A stretch of DNA of 6,173 nucleotides from Amphritea sp. (lineage in GTDB: Bacteria > Pseudomonadota > Gammaproteobacteria > Pseudomonadales > Balneatricaceae), in assembly GCA_018067325.1 (NCBI GenBank), contig JAGPUU010000424.1:1-6173 (forward strand), given 5' to 3'. The first letter of the stretch is position 1, and every line of letters starts with the position of its first letter. The notes under the pieces were generated by a model. It was not told the origin of the DNA and did no database searches. It saw only the letters and a list, made by a program, of their open reading frames with translations. Below, piece by piece: positions 1 to 6,173 of this stretch. A program made the position numbers and the translations under genes.

Positions 1-969
1 GGCGATCACTCCCCCGATATATTTGAAGCCGAATTGATTGAAACGGTTGCCAGACTGCGGGAGATACAACCACAACAACAAGCAGAACTGAGCGATGGCA
101 ATAAAAAATCGTTCAACCCCACTGATATAACAGAACTATCCAGTCTGCTTGAGCAGTATCCAAATGCACGCATGGTTGCCGGCGGTACTGACCTGGCTCT
201 CGAAGTCACCCAGTTTCATCGAGAGATAGAAACCCTTATCTATATCGGTGATATCGCCGAACTTAAACAGATCAACGTGAATGATGATCAGATAGAACTG
301 GGGGCTGGCGCATCACTCACCGATTGCTACCAGACTCTGAACAGTGATTACCCTGATTTTGGCGCCCTACTGCACCGTTTCGCCTCGCGGCAAATTCGGA
401 ACCTGGGAACCCTGGGGGGAAATATTGGCAACGCATCTCCTATTGGCGATTCACCGCCAGCGCTTATCGCACTGGATGCGAAGATAGTGCTCCGCAAAGG
501 CGAACAGAGCCGCACGATCGATCTGCAGGACTATTTTGTTGATTATAAGGTTACCGATCAGCAGCCAGGCGAATTCATTGAAAAGATAATAATCCCGCGC
601 TCGACAACCAACGGCGAGTTCCGCAGTTATAAAATATCCAAGCGTATCGACGATGATATTTCAGCCGTTTTGGGGTGTTTTAACCTGAAGATTACTGAGG
701 GAAAAATTGAATCCGCCCGCATCGCTTTCGGCGGCATGGCAGCCATTCCTAAACGCGCTAGCTTCTGTGAACAAGTACTAACTGGTGCTGCATGGGACAT
801 GGCAACCATTAAAAAAGCCAAAAAAGCGCTACAACAGGATTTCAGTCCCATTTCCGATTTTCGGGCCTCACAGGAATATCGTATGTTGGTAGCAGCCAAT
901 CTACTGACCCGGTACTTTGTCGAAATTGAAACACCAGCAATTGAAACACGGGTGACCGACTATGTTTAA
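1..969 (+). CDS. xdhA: Xanthine dehydrogenase small subunit, FAD-binding part (5' truncated)
   Basis: This is the C-terminal 322 codons of the iron-sulfur/FAD subunit of xanthine dehydrogenase; the reading frame is open to the left window edge. The subunit carries electrons from the molybdenum centre through two 2Fe-2S clusters to FAD and then NAD+, in the cytoplasm. Visible FAD-binding motifs are VAGGTDLALEV (about nt 175-207) and GTLGGN followed by NASPIGDSPP (about nt 409-459). The DDDISAV segment near nt 649-669 begins the C-terminal domain found in the CO-dehydrogenase flavoprotein family. The Cys-rich 2Fe-2S domains of a typical subunit of roughly 460-480 residues are missing and should lie just upstream. 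A TTG at nt 34 could be mistaken for a start, but the homologous sequence continues before it. The stop overlaps the start of xdhB. The name follows Rhodobacter/Pseudomonas usage; in E. coli the letters are assigned differently. Confidence 0.96.
   Translation, partial: GDHSPDIFEAELIETVARLREIQPQQQAELSDGNKKSFNPTDITELSSLLEQYPNARMVAGGTDLALEVTQFHREIETLIYIGDIAELKQINVNDDQIELGAGASLTDCYQTLNSDYPDFGALLHRFASRQIRNLGTLGGNIGNASPIGDSPPALIALDAKIVLRKGEQSRTIDLQDYFVDYKVTDQQPGEFIEKIIIPRSTTNGEFRSYKISKRIDDDISAVLGCFNLKITEGKIESARIAFGGMAAIPKRASFCEQVLTGAAWDMATIKKAKKALQQDFSPISDFRASQEYRMLVAANLLTRYFVEIETPAIETRVTDYV
951..955 (+). promoter_or_regulatory. Ribosome binding site of xdhB inside the end of xdhA
   Basis: GGTGA lies 6 bases before the xdhB ATG, within the last codons of xdhA. 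It supports the ATG at 962 and a start that overlaps the xdhA stop, an arrangement that usually couples translation of two subunits. Confidence 0.6.
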
Positions 970-3328
970 TCCCGTGAACAATGGAAAAAAACACGCAGAG
1001 AGCGTGGCACTGGCGCAACAGGATCTAAAAACAGGCGTTGGTCGCAGTGTTAAACATGAAAGTGCAGCTAAGCATGTCAGTGGCGAAGCGATCTATATCG
1101 ATGACCGCCTGGAGTTTCCCAATCAACTGCATGTCTATGCCCGTATGTCTGAAAAGGCTCATGCCCGGATTACCCGCATTGACACATCACCCTGCTACGC
1201 ATTCCCCGGCGTCGCCATTGCGATAACCGCCAAAGATATCCCCGGTATTGTCGATATCGGCCCGCTCAAACCCGGCGACCCGCTACTGGTTGAAGACTTA
1301 GTTGAGTATTACGGCCAGCCGATACTCGCTGTTGCAGCAGGCGATCATGAAACTGCTCGTAAAGCGGCGATGGCAGCCATCGTAGAATACGCAGAACTAG
1401 AACCGGTTCTCTGTGTCGAACAGGCACTGAAGAACAATCATTTTGTTAGCGAACCTCATACCCATAAACGGGGTGACTCAGAGGCGGCGCTATCAACAGC
1501 CAAACACAAGATATCTGGCAGCGTCCATATCGGTGGTCAGGAACACTTTTATCTGGAAACCCAGGTGGCTTCGGTCGTCCCCACCGAAGATGGCGGCGTG
1601 CTTGTCTACTCATCCACTCAGCACCCAACCGAAGTACAAAAGCTGGTAGCGGCAGTACTGGGTATCTCTTTCAATAAAGTTCAGATTGATATGCGTCGCA
1701 TGGGTGGGGGGTTCGGCGGCAAAGAGACTCAGGCAGCAGGCCCTGCCTGCATCGCAGCAGTGGTTGCAAAACTCACAGGCCGTCCAACCAAAATTCGCCT
1801 GCCACGCATGGAAGATATGATGATGACCGGAAAGCGGCATCCGTTCTTCAATCAGTACGAAGTCGGTTTTGACAACGATGGACGTATCACTGGCTATGAG
1901 ATGAAGCTGGCGGCTAACTGTGGCAGCTCACCAGATCTATCGGACTCGATCGTTGACAGAGCGATGTTCCACAGCGATAACAGCTACTACCTTGGTGATG
2001 CGACTATCACCGGATATCGCTGTAAAACAAATCAGGCATCCAATACTGCGTTTCGTGGTTTTGGCGGCCCCCAGGGCGTTATCATGCCAGAGATCATTCT
2101 CGATGATATCGCCCGGCGCTTAGGTAAAGACCCACTGGAAGTACGTAAACATAATCTTTACGGTGATAAGGGCAGAGACACCACACACTACTATCAGAAA
2201 GTGGAAGACAACGTGCTGCCTGAGATGCTCGCCGAGCTAGAGCATAGCAGTGACTACCAAAAACGTCGTCTTCAAATCAGAGAGTACAATGCCAGCAACC
2301 CGATCTTGAAAAAAGGCCTGGCGCTGACGCCGGTAAAATTCGGGATATCCTTTACCGCGAGCTTTCTTAATCAGGCCGGCGCGCTGATCCACATCTACAC
2401 TGACGGCAGCATCCATCTGAACCATGGCGGCACCGAAATGGGACAGGGACTGAATACCAAGGTCGCCCAGATTGTAGCTGAAGAGTTTCAGGTAGATTTC
2501 GATACCATCCAGATCACCTCGACTAACACCGAAAAGGTGCCAAACACCTCGCCCACCGCCGCTTCATCCGGGGCTGACCTGAACGGTAAGGCCGCTCAAA
2601 ATGCAGCGCGTACTATCAAGCAGCGACTGGTTGAGTTTGCCTCGCATCACTTCGAAGTATCTGCGCAAGATATCGAATTTCGTAATAACTATGTGGCGAT
2701 TCGTGATCAGCTGATGCCTTTCGCTGAGCTTATCCAGCTGGCCTATTTCAATCAGATTTCACTATCAAGCACTGGATTCTACCGCACACCTAAGATCTTC
2801 TACGATAGAGACAAAGCCCGCGGCCGTCCTTTTTTCTATTTTGCCTATGGTGCTGCCTGTAGCGAAGTAGTGATCGACACCCTGACTGGCGAGTATAAGA
2901 TTTTGCGGGTTGATATCCTCCATGATGTCGGCGCATCACTGAACCCGGCAATCGATATTGGTCAGGTTGAAGGGGCATTTGTGCAGGGCGCCGGATGGCT
3001 AACCGCTGAAGAGCTGGTATGGAACGATCAGGGACGCCTGATGACCACAGGTCCTGCTGGCTATAAGATCCCAGCTATTACCGACATGCCGATCGATTTC
3101 CGCGTCCGCTTGGTTGAAAACCGCAAAAACAAAGAAGACACCGTCTACCACTCTAAAGCGGTGGGCGAGCCCCCTTTTATGTTGGGAATATCGGTATTCT
3201 GTGCCATAAAAGATGCCATCGCCAGCCTGGCCGATTACCGGATCAGCCCGGCCATTGACGCCCCGGCCACACCGGAACGTGTACTCTGGGCTGTGCAGGA
3301 AACTCAGCAGTATAAAGCTAAGCTGTAA
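962..3328 (+). CDS. xdhB: Xanthine dehydrogenase large subunit, molybdopterin-binding
   Basis: This 788-residue protein is the catalytic subunit that hydroxylates hypoxanthine and xanthine to urate at a molybdenum cofactor. Its length is full for the family (Rhodobacter XdhB is close to 780). Motifs align with bovine enzyme positions as I recall them. Cofactor contacts are Q193 in GGQEHFYLE (Q767), F251 in GGGFGGKE (F798), R365 in AFRGFGGPQ (R912), Q495 in GGTEMGQG (Q1040) and A534 in SPTAAS (A1079). Substrate-pocket residues are E255 (E802), R333 in DRAMFH (R880), F367 (F914), and F464 and T465 in GISFT (F1009, T1010). The catalytic base is E736 in KAVGEPPF (E1261). Having both E255 and R333 marks a purine-oxidising enzyme rather than an aldehyde oxidase. 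There is no signal peptide, so it is cytoplasmic and probably forms an (XdhA-XdhB)2 complex. It starts 8 bases inside the end of xdhA, and no frameshift is seen. Confidence 0.99.
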   Translation: MFNPVNNGKKHAESVALAQQDLKTGVGRSVKHESAAKHVSGEAIYIDDRLEFPNQLHVYARMSEKAHARITRIDTSPCYAFPGVAIAITAKDIPGIVDIGPLKPGDPLLVEDLVEYYGQPILAVAAGDHETARKAAMAAIVEYAELEPVLCVEQALKNNHFVSEPHTHKRGDSEAALSTAKHKISGSVHIGGQEHFYLETQVASVVPTEDGGVLVYSSTQHPTEVQKLVAAVLGISFNKVQIDMRRMGGGFGGKETQAAGPACIAAVVAKLTGRPTKIRLPRMEDMMMTGKRHPFFNQYEVGFDNDGRITGYEMKLAANCGSSPDLSDSIVDRAMFHSDNSYYLGDATITGYRCKTNQASNTAFRGFGGPQGVIMPEIILDDIARRLGKDPLEVRKHNLYGDKGRDTTHYYQKVEDNVLPEMLAELEHSSDYQKRRLQIREYNASNPILKKGLALTPVKFGISFTASFLNQAGALIHIYTDGSIHLNHGGTEMGQGLNTKVAQIVAEEFQVDFDTIQITSTNTEKVPNTSPTAASSGADLNGKAAQNAARTIKQRLVEFASHHFEVSAQDIEFRNNYVAIRDQLMPFAELIQLAYFNQISLSSTGFYRTPKIFYDRDKARGRPFFYFAYGAACSEVVIDTLTGEYKILRVDILHDVGASLNPAIDIGQVEGAFVQGAGWLTAEELVWNDQGRLMTTGPAGYKIPAITDMPIDFRVRLVENRKNKEDTVYHSKAVGEPPFMLGISVFCAIKDAIASLADYRISPAIDAPATPERVLWAVQETQQYKAKL

Positions 3329-3353
3329 TAGCAGAGTCTTGAATAACGATAAC

Positions 3354-3357
3354 GGAG
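3354..3357 (+). promoter_or_regulatory. Ribosome binding site of xdhC
   Basis: GGAG stands 7 bases before the ATG at 3365. An in-frame TAA at 3350-3352 rules out an earlier start, so this site and ATG fix the N-terminus. The 36-base gap after xdhB shows no terminator-like hairpin, consistent with co-transcription. Confidence 0.65.
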
Positions 3358-3364
3358 CGTACCG

Positions 3365-4195
3365 ATGAGCCATGAGTGGATAAGAGCATTGAATCAGCTC
3401 GATGCCGACGCAACCCCCGGGGTAATGATCACCCTGGTGGATGAACGCGGCTCAACCCCTCGCAACGCCGGTACCAAAATGGTTGTCAGTCAGGATCATC
3501 AGTTTGATACCATCGGTGGCGGCCACCTTGAATACAAGGCGATTAAGATTGCCCGGCAGATGCTTGAACAGAAACAGAGCCAGCCACGATTGGAACGTTT
3601 TTCCCTGGGTGCGAGTCTGGGACAATGTTGCGGCGGCGCCACAACCCTGCTATTTGAGCCGTTGAATACCGGTACTGTACAGATCGCGTTGTTCGGTGCA
3701 GGCCATGTTGCCCGCGCCCTGATACCCGTACTGGCTAGCCTGCCCTGCCAGATTCGCTGGATCGATAGTCGTGAAGGTGAGTTTCCGGCGACTATCCCAG
3801 AGGGTGTCGAAAAAATCGTTAGCGAGTACCCGGTTGATGAGATAGACAACCTGCCCGCTAACAGTTATTTCATTGTCATGACCCATAACCATCAACTAGA
3901 CCAGGAACTTGCCGAAGCGATCCTAAAGCGTAATGATTTTGAATACTTTGGCCTGATCGGCTCAAAAACAAAGCGCAATAAATTCAGCCATCGATTACAG
4001 GCAAAGGGCTTCACTGAATCTCAAATTGCACGGATGATATGTCCCATAGGGATTGGTGAAGTCAAAGGAAAACTCCCGGCCGAAATCGCCGTATCTGTTG
4101 CTGGCGAGATTATCGCCCACTACAACGCCGCTTTTGGCAGCGATCAACAATCAACACCTGTAGACGCCTCGGTTGTTGAACGGCTGGCAATATAG
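3365..4195 (+). CDS. xdhC: Xanthine dehydrogenase accessory protein XdhC
   Basis: This 276-residue protein belongs to the XdhC/CoxI family. In Rhodobacter, XdhC binds molybdopterin cofactor, promotes its sulfuration with a cysteine desulfurase and delivers it to XdhB; it is not part of the finished enzyme. The N-terminal XdhC domain shows GSTPRNAGTKM (residues 29-39), IGGGHLEY (50-57) and LGQCCGG (85-91, cysteines 88 and 89). A C-terminal Rossmann-type domain follows, with LFGAGHVARAL (109-119), the strand-end acidic segment WIDSREGEFP (132-141), THNHQLDQEL (173-182), GLIGSKTKRNKF (196-207) and the closing CPIGIGEVKGKLPAEIAVS (226-244). Length is near the family norm of 250-300. Its place directly after xdhB is the usual arrangement and supports a role in maturing this particular enzyme. 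No missing motif or frameshift is seen. Confidence 0.97.
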   Translation: MSHEWIRALNQLDADATPGVMITLVDERGSTPRNAGTKMVVSQDHQFDTIGGGHLEYKAIKIARQMLEQKQSQPRLERFSLGASLGQCCGGATTLLFEPLNTGTVQIALFGAGHVARALIPVLASLPCQIRWIDSREGEFPATIPEGVEKIVSEYPVDEIDNLPANSYFIVMTHNHQLDQELAEAILKRNDFEYFGLIGSKTKRNKFSHRLQAKGFTESQIARMICPIGIGEVKGKLPAEIAVSVAGEIIAHYNAAFGSDQQSTPVDASVVERLAI

Positions 4196-4225
4196 ATGCC
4201 GGGCAGCCCTCGTAGAAAGACACTA

Positions 4226-4252
4226 ATGAAAAACACCGAGAAACCTGAATGA
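4226..4252 (+). other. Possible 8-codon micro-ORF leading into guaD
   Basis: The gap between xdhC and guaD holds an ATG followed by seven codons (MKNTEKPE). Its TGA overlaps the guaD ATG in the sequence ATGA, a layout that permits termination-reinitiation. The purine-rich stretch AGAAAGA before it is only a weak ribosome binding site. No comparable leader is known to me, and an ORF this short can easily arise by chance. Confidence 0.2.
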
Positions 4253-5589
4253 CACCAATCTCTGTAACTGCACACCGCGCAGCTATCCTCGACAGCCTGG
4301 GCGACCCAGCTGAACTGGGAATTGAAAACAGTTACCGCTATTTTGAAGACGGCCTCATAATTGTTGAAGAGGGTAAAATCAGAGCCCTCGGCAAAGCCAG
4401 TGAGCTGTTACACACCTTGCCTGCAGAAGTACCCGTTAAACAGTATGAAAACGCTCTGATCATTCCTGGCTTTATCGATACCCATATTCACTATCCCCAG
4501 ATCGGAATGATCGCTTCCTATGGCGAACAACTACTGGACTGGCTGGAAAACTACACCTTCCCCGCCGAAGAGAAATTTGTCGATAAGCAACATGCGCAAG
4601 AGGTCTCTGAAACATTTCTCACCGAGCTACTGCGAAACGGCACCACCACAGCATTAGTGTTCGGCACTGTGCATCCGGAATCGGTCGATGCTTTTTTCAG
4701 CTGTGCCGAACAGAAAAATCTGCGAATGATCGCCGGTAAGGTGATGATGGACCGCAATGCACCCCAGAATCTGACCGACACTCCTGATAGCAGCTACAGA
4801 GACAGTAAAGAGTTGATCGAACGCTGGCACGGCAAGGGCCGCCTGCACTACGCCGTCACCCCGCGTTTTGCACCAACCAGCACTCCGGAACAGCTAGCTA
4901 TTGCAGGCAAACTATTAACTGAGTATGACGATCTGTATATGCATACCCACTTATCAGAAAACAAAAATGAGACCGCCTGGGTGAAAGAGCTATTCCCGGA
5001 ACAGACAGGCTACCTCGATGTATATGATCACCATGAACTATTAGGTAAACGTTCCGTATTTGCCCACGGGGTACACTTGTGCGAAGACGAGTGCCAGCGT
5101 CTGGCCGATACCGATTCCGCTATCGCTTTCTGCCCGACCTCTAATCTGTTTCTTGGTAGTGGTCTGTTCAACCTGCCCCAGGCAGAGCAATATAAAATAA
5201 AGGTAGGCATGGGCACCGATGTCGGGGCTGGCACCAGCTTTTCTATGTTACAGACTCTCAACGAAGCTTATAAAGTGATGCAGTTACAAGGTAAAAAACT
5301 GCATCCTTTTAAATCGTTCTACCTGGCCACTCTGGGCGGAGCCCAAGCGCTGGCACTGGACCAACATATCGGCAATCTTGAGCCGGGCACTGATGCAGAT
5401 TTTGTGGTTCTGGATTACCACGCGACACCCCTGCTGAAATACAGAATGGCTCAGGCCTCTTCGCTGGAAGAACGGCTGTTTGTGATGATGACACTCGGAG
5501 ATGATCGAGCAGTTAAGCATACCTTTGCGATGGGACAACCGGTACACAGCCGAGACACACCACACAAAAACGCCCCTCAGGGCGTTTAA
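4249..5589 (+). CDS. guaD: Guanine deaminase
   Basis: This 446-residue amidohydrolase hydrolyses guanine to xanthine and ammonia, giving the substrate for the xanthine dehydrogenase encoded just upstream. Metal-binding residues appear in the family order and spacing: H79 and H81 in PGFIDTHIHYPQ, H234 in HTHLSEN, H273 in FAHGVH and D324 in GTDVGAGTSFSM. These correspond, with a steady offset of 3-6 residues, to H82, H84, H240, H279 and D330 of human guanine deaminase as I recall them. E237 is the likely proton-shuttling glutamate. Q84 and R206 (TPRFAPT) are likely guanine contacts. An in-frame TGA at 4246-4248 directly before the ATG excludes an earlier start. The ribosome binding site is weak (GAG at 4238-4240), which makes coupling to upstream translation plausible. 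The final codons, encoding NAPQGV, also form a terminator-like hairpin. Confidence 0.97.
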   Translation: MTPISVTAHRAAILDSLGDPAELGIENSYRYFEDGLIIVEEGKIRALGKASELLHTLPAEVPVKQYENALIIPGFIDTHIHYPQIGMIASYGEQLLDWLENYTFPAEEKFVDKQHAQEVSETFLTELLRNGTTTALVFGTVHPESVDAFFSCAEQKNLRMIAGKVMMDRNAPQNLTDTPDSSYRDSKELIERWHGKGRLHYAVTPRFAPTSTPEQLAIAGKLLTEYDDLYMHTHLSENKNETAWVKELFPEQTGYLDVYDHHELLGKRSVFAHGVHLCEDECQRLADTDSAIAFCPTSNLFLGSGLFNLPQAEQYKIKVGMGTDVGAGTSFSMLQTLNEAYKVMQLQGKKLHPFKSFYLATLGGAQALALDQHIGNLEPGTDADFVVLDYHATPLLKYRMAQASSLEERLFVMMTLGDDRAVKHTFAMGQPVHSRDTPHKNAPQGV

Positions 5590-5590
5590 T
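5566..5590. terminator. Hairpin terminator shared by convergent guaD and gntR-type gene
   Basis: A perfect 8-bp inverted repeat, AAACGCCC at 5568-5575 and GGGCGTTT at 5580-5587, encloses a CTCA loop. Read on the minus strand, the stem runs into five T (complement of 5566-5570), a good Rho-independent signal for the regulator transcript. On the plus strand the stem ends in only three T, two of them in the stop codon of guaD, so termination of the xdh-guaD transcript is probably weaker. The hairpin lies within the coding end of guaD. The 21 bases between the two stop codons hold nothing else recognisable. Confidence 0.75.
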
Positions 5591-5610
5591 AGGCACTATC
5601 TAAAAGATAA

Positions 5611-6173
5611 CTACTTACAAACATTGGAGAAAATCGCTTTCAGATCAGTGGTTGCAGCATCACCATCAAGATTCAGTTTGTCCTGAATATGATCCAGATG
5701 ATGCATCATTAGCTGAACAGCCAGATCCTTATCACCTTTGGCAATCGCATCAATCAGTTCGAAATGTTCATCGTAGGAACAGTGTGATTTAGCATTACTC
5801 TCATACTGGGCAATGGCCAGAGAACTGAGTGAGACCAGACTCCGCTGGAAGCTAAGCAGCGGTGGATTGTTCGCCATTTGTGCCAACAGCAGATGAAACT
5901 CTCCGGAAAGACGGATCCCGGCAGCCCGGTCGCCACTGTCAAAACAAGCCTGTTCAGCACGAACACACTTCTTCAACTGCTCAATTTGGGCGTTGTCTGC
6001 ATGATCACAAACCAACTCTGTAACGGCTTTCTCCACGACTCTGCGGGCAAAGAGAATACCTCGGGTATCCTCAATCGATGGACTGGCGACCACCGCCCCT
6101 CGATTCGGGCGTATCACCACTACCTGTTCATAACTAAGACGCGATAGCGCCCTGCGGATAATCGTCCGGCTTA
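5611..6173 (-). CDS. GntR-family (FCD/FadR-type) transcriptional regulator (5' truncated)
   Basis: This is the C-terminal 187 codons of a DNA-binding regulator; the frame stays open to the right window edge, so the start is outside. The end of the winged helix-turn-helix is visible as SRTIIRRALSRL (about nt 6136-6171), which includes the recognition helix, followed by the wing RPNRGAVVASPS (about 6076-6111). A helical FCD effector domain follows. Expected metal/ligand histidines are in GEFHLLLAQ (His at 5893-5895), DEHFELIDAI (His at 5764-5766) and MMHHLDHI (His at 5698-5703). The position four residues before the first His, usually Asp in metal-binding members, is Ser here (5905-5907). A GTG at 6118-6120 is not the start, because homologous HTH sequence lies upstream of it. 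Its position convergent to the purine genes suggests it controls them, perhaps in response to a purine or urate pathway compound; this is inference. The tail beyond the FCD domain is about 20 residues. Confidence 0.92.
   Translation of the reverse strand, partial: SRTIIRRALSRLSYEQVVVIRPNRGAVVASPSIEDTRGILFARRVVEKAVTELVCDHADNAQIEQLKKCVRAEQACFDSGDRAAGIRLSGEFHLLLAQMANNPPLLSFQRSLVSLSSLAIAQYESNAKSHCSYDEHFELIDAIAKGDKDLAVQLMMHHLDHIQDKLNLDGDAATTDLKAIFSNVCK

Noticed and set aside
34..36. TTG as the start of a shorter first gene
   Set aside because: The frame continues to the left edge with sequence fitting the linker after the 2Fe-2S domains, so the gene is simply cut by the window.
2999..3373. A 124-codon open frame on the minus strand opposite the end of xdhB
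   Set aside because: It lies fully antisense to strongly conserved xdhB coding sequence, its translation resembles no family I know, and it has no supporting context.
3499..3849. A 116-codon open frame on the minus strand within xdhC
   Set aside because: It is antisense to the conserved XdhC motifs and its translation is rich in Arg, Ser and Pro, as expected of a shadow frame.
3873..3884. Short palindrome GTCATGAC as a possible operator
   Set aside because: It is only 8 bases, lies deep inside xdhC next to the conserved THNH motif, and has no second copy near a start site.
4196..4248. Possible promoter or terminator between xdhC and guaD
   Set aside because: No convincing -35/-10 pair and no stable hairpin with a T-run are visible; the genes look co-transcribed.
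5878..6147. An 89-codon open frame on the plus strand opposite the regulator
   Set aside because: The minus-strand frame has clear GntR/FCD motifs over the same bases; the plus-strand translation shows no recognisable domain.

Overview
The window holds one catabolic gene cluster and part of a regulator. All of it is recognisable, and it is densely coding. Four genes run left to right: the end of xdhA (FAD subunit of xanthine dehydrogenase), xdhB (molybdenum subunit), xdhC (cofactor-loading accessory protein) and guaD (guanine deaminase). A GntR/FCD-family regulator lies on the opposite strand at the right. It converges on guaD, and its 5' end is beyond the window. I found no RNA gene, mobile element, CRISPR array or insertion sequence. 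No gap between genes exceeds about 55 bases.

The proteins look like those of a gammaproteobacterium of the Pseudomonas/Oceanospirillales kind. Xanthine dehydrogenase is split into XdhA and XdhB, XdhB closely resembles what I remember of Pseudomonas XdhB, and base composition is moderate by eye. The genus cannot be fixed from this window.

Layout: xdhA occupies bases 1-969, with its 2Fe-2S domains to the left of the window. xdhB is at 962-3328 and overlaps xdhA by 8 bases. xdhC is at 3365-4195, 36 bases after xdhB. guaD is at 4249-5589, 53 bases after xdhC. A hairpin built into the last guaD codons (about 5566-5587) looks like a terminator serving both convergent units. The regulator covers 5611-6173 on the minus strand.

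The genes fit one pathway. GuaD deaminates guanine to xanthine. The XdhA/XdhB complex oxidises hypoxanthine and xanthine to urate and passes electrons through the Fe-S clusters and FAD to NAD+. XdhC matures the molybdenum cofactor and inserts it into XdhB. The GntR protein is a plausible local regulator, but neither its operator nor the operon promoter is visible. I see no sign of an undescribed system. The points worth a second look are small: the terminator that doubles as guaD coding sequence, a micro-ORF whose stop overlaps the guaD start, and a changed metal-ligand position in the regulator.
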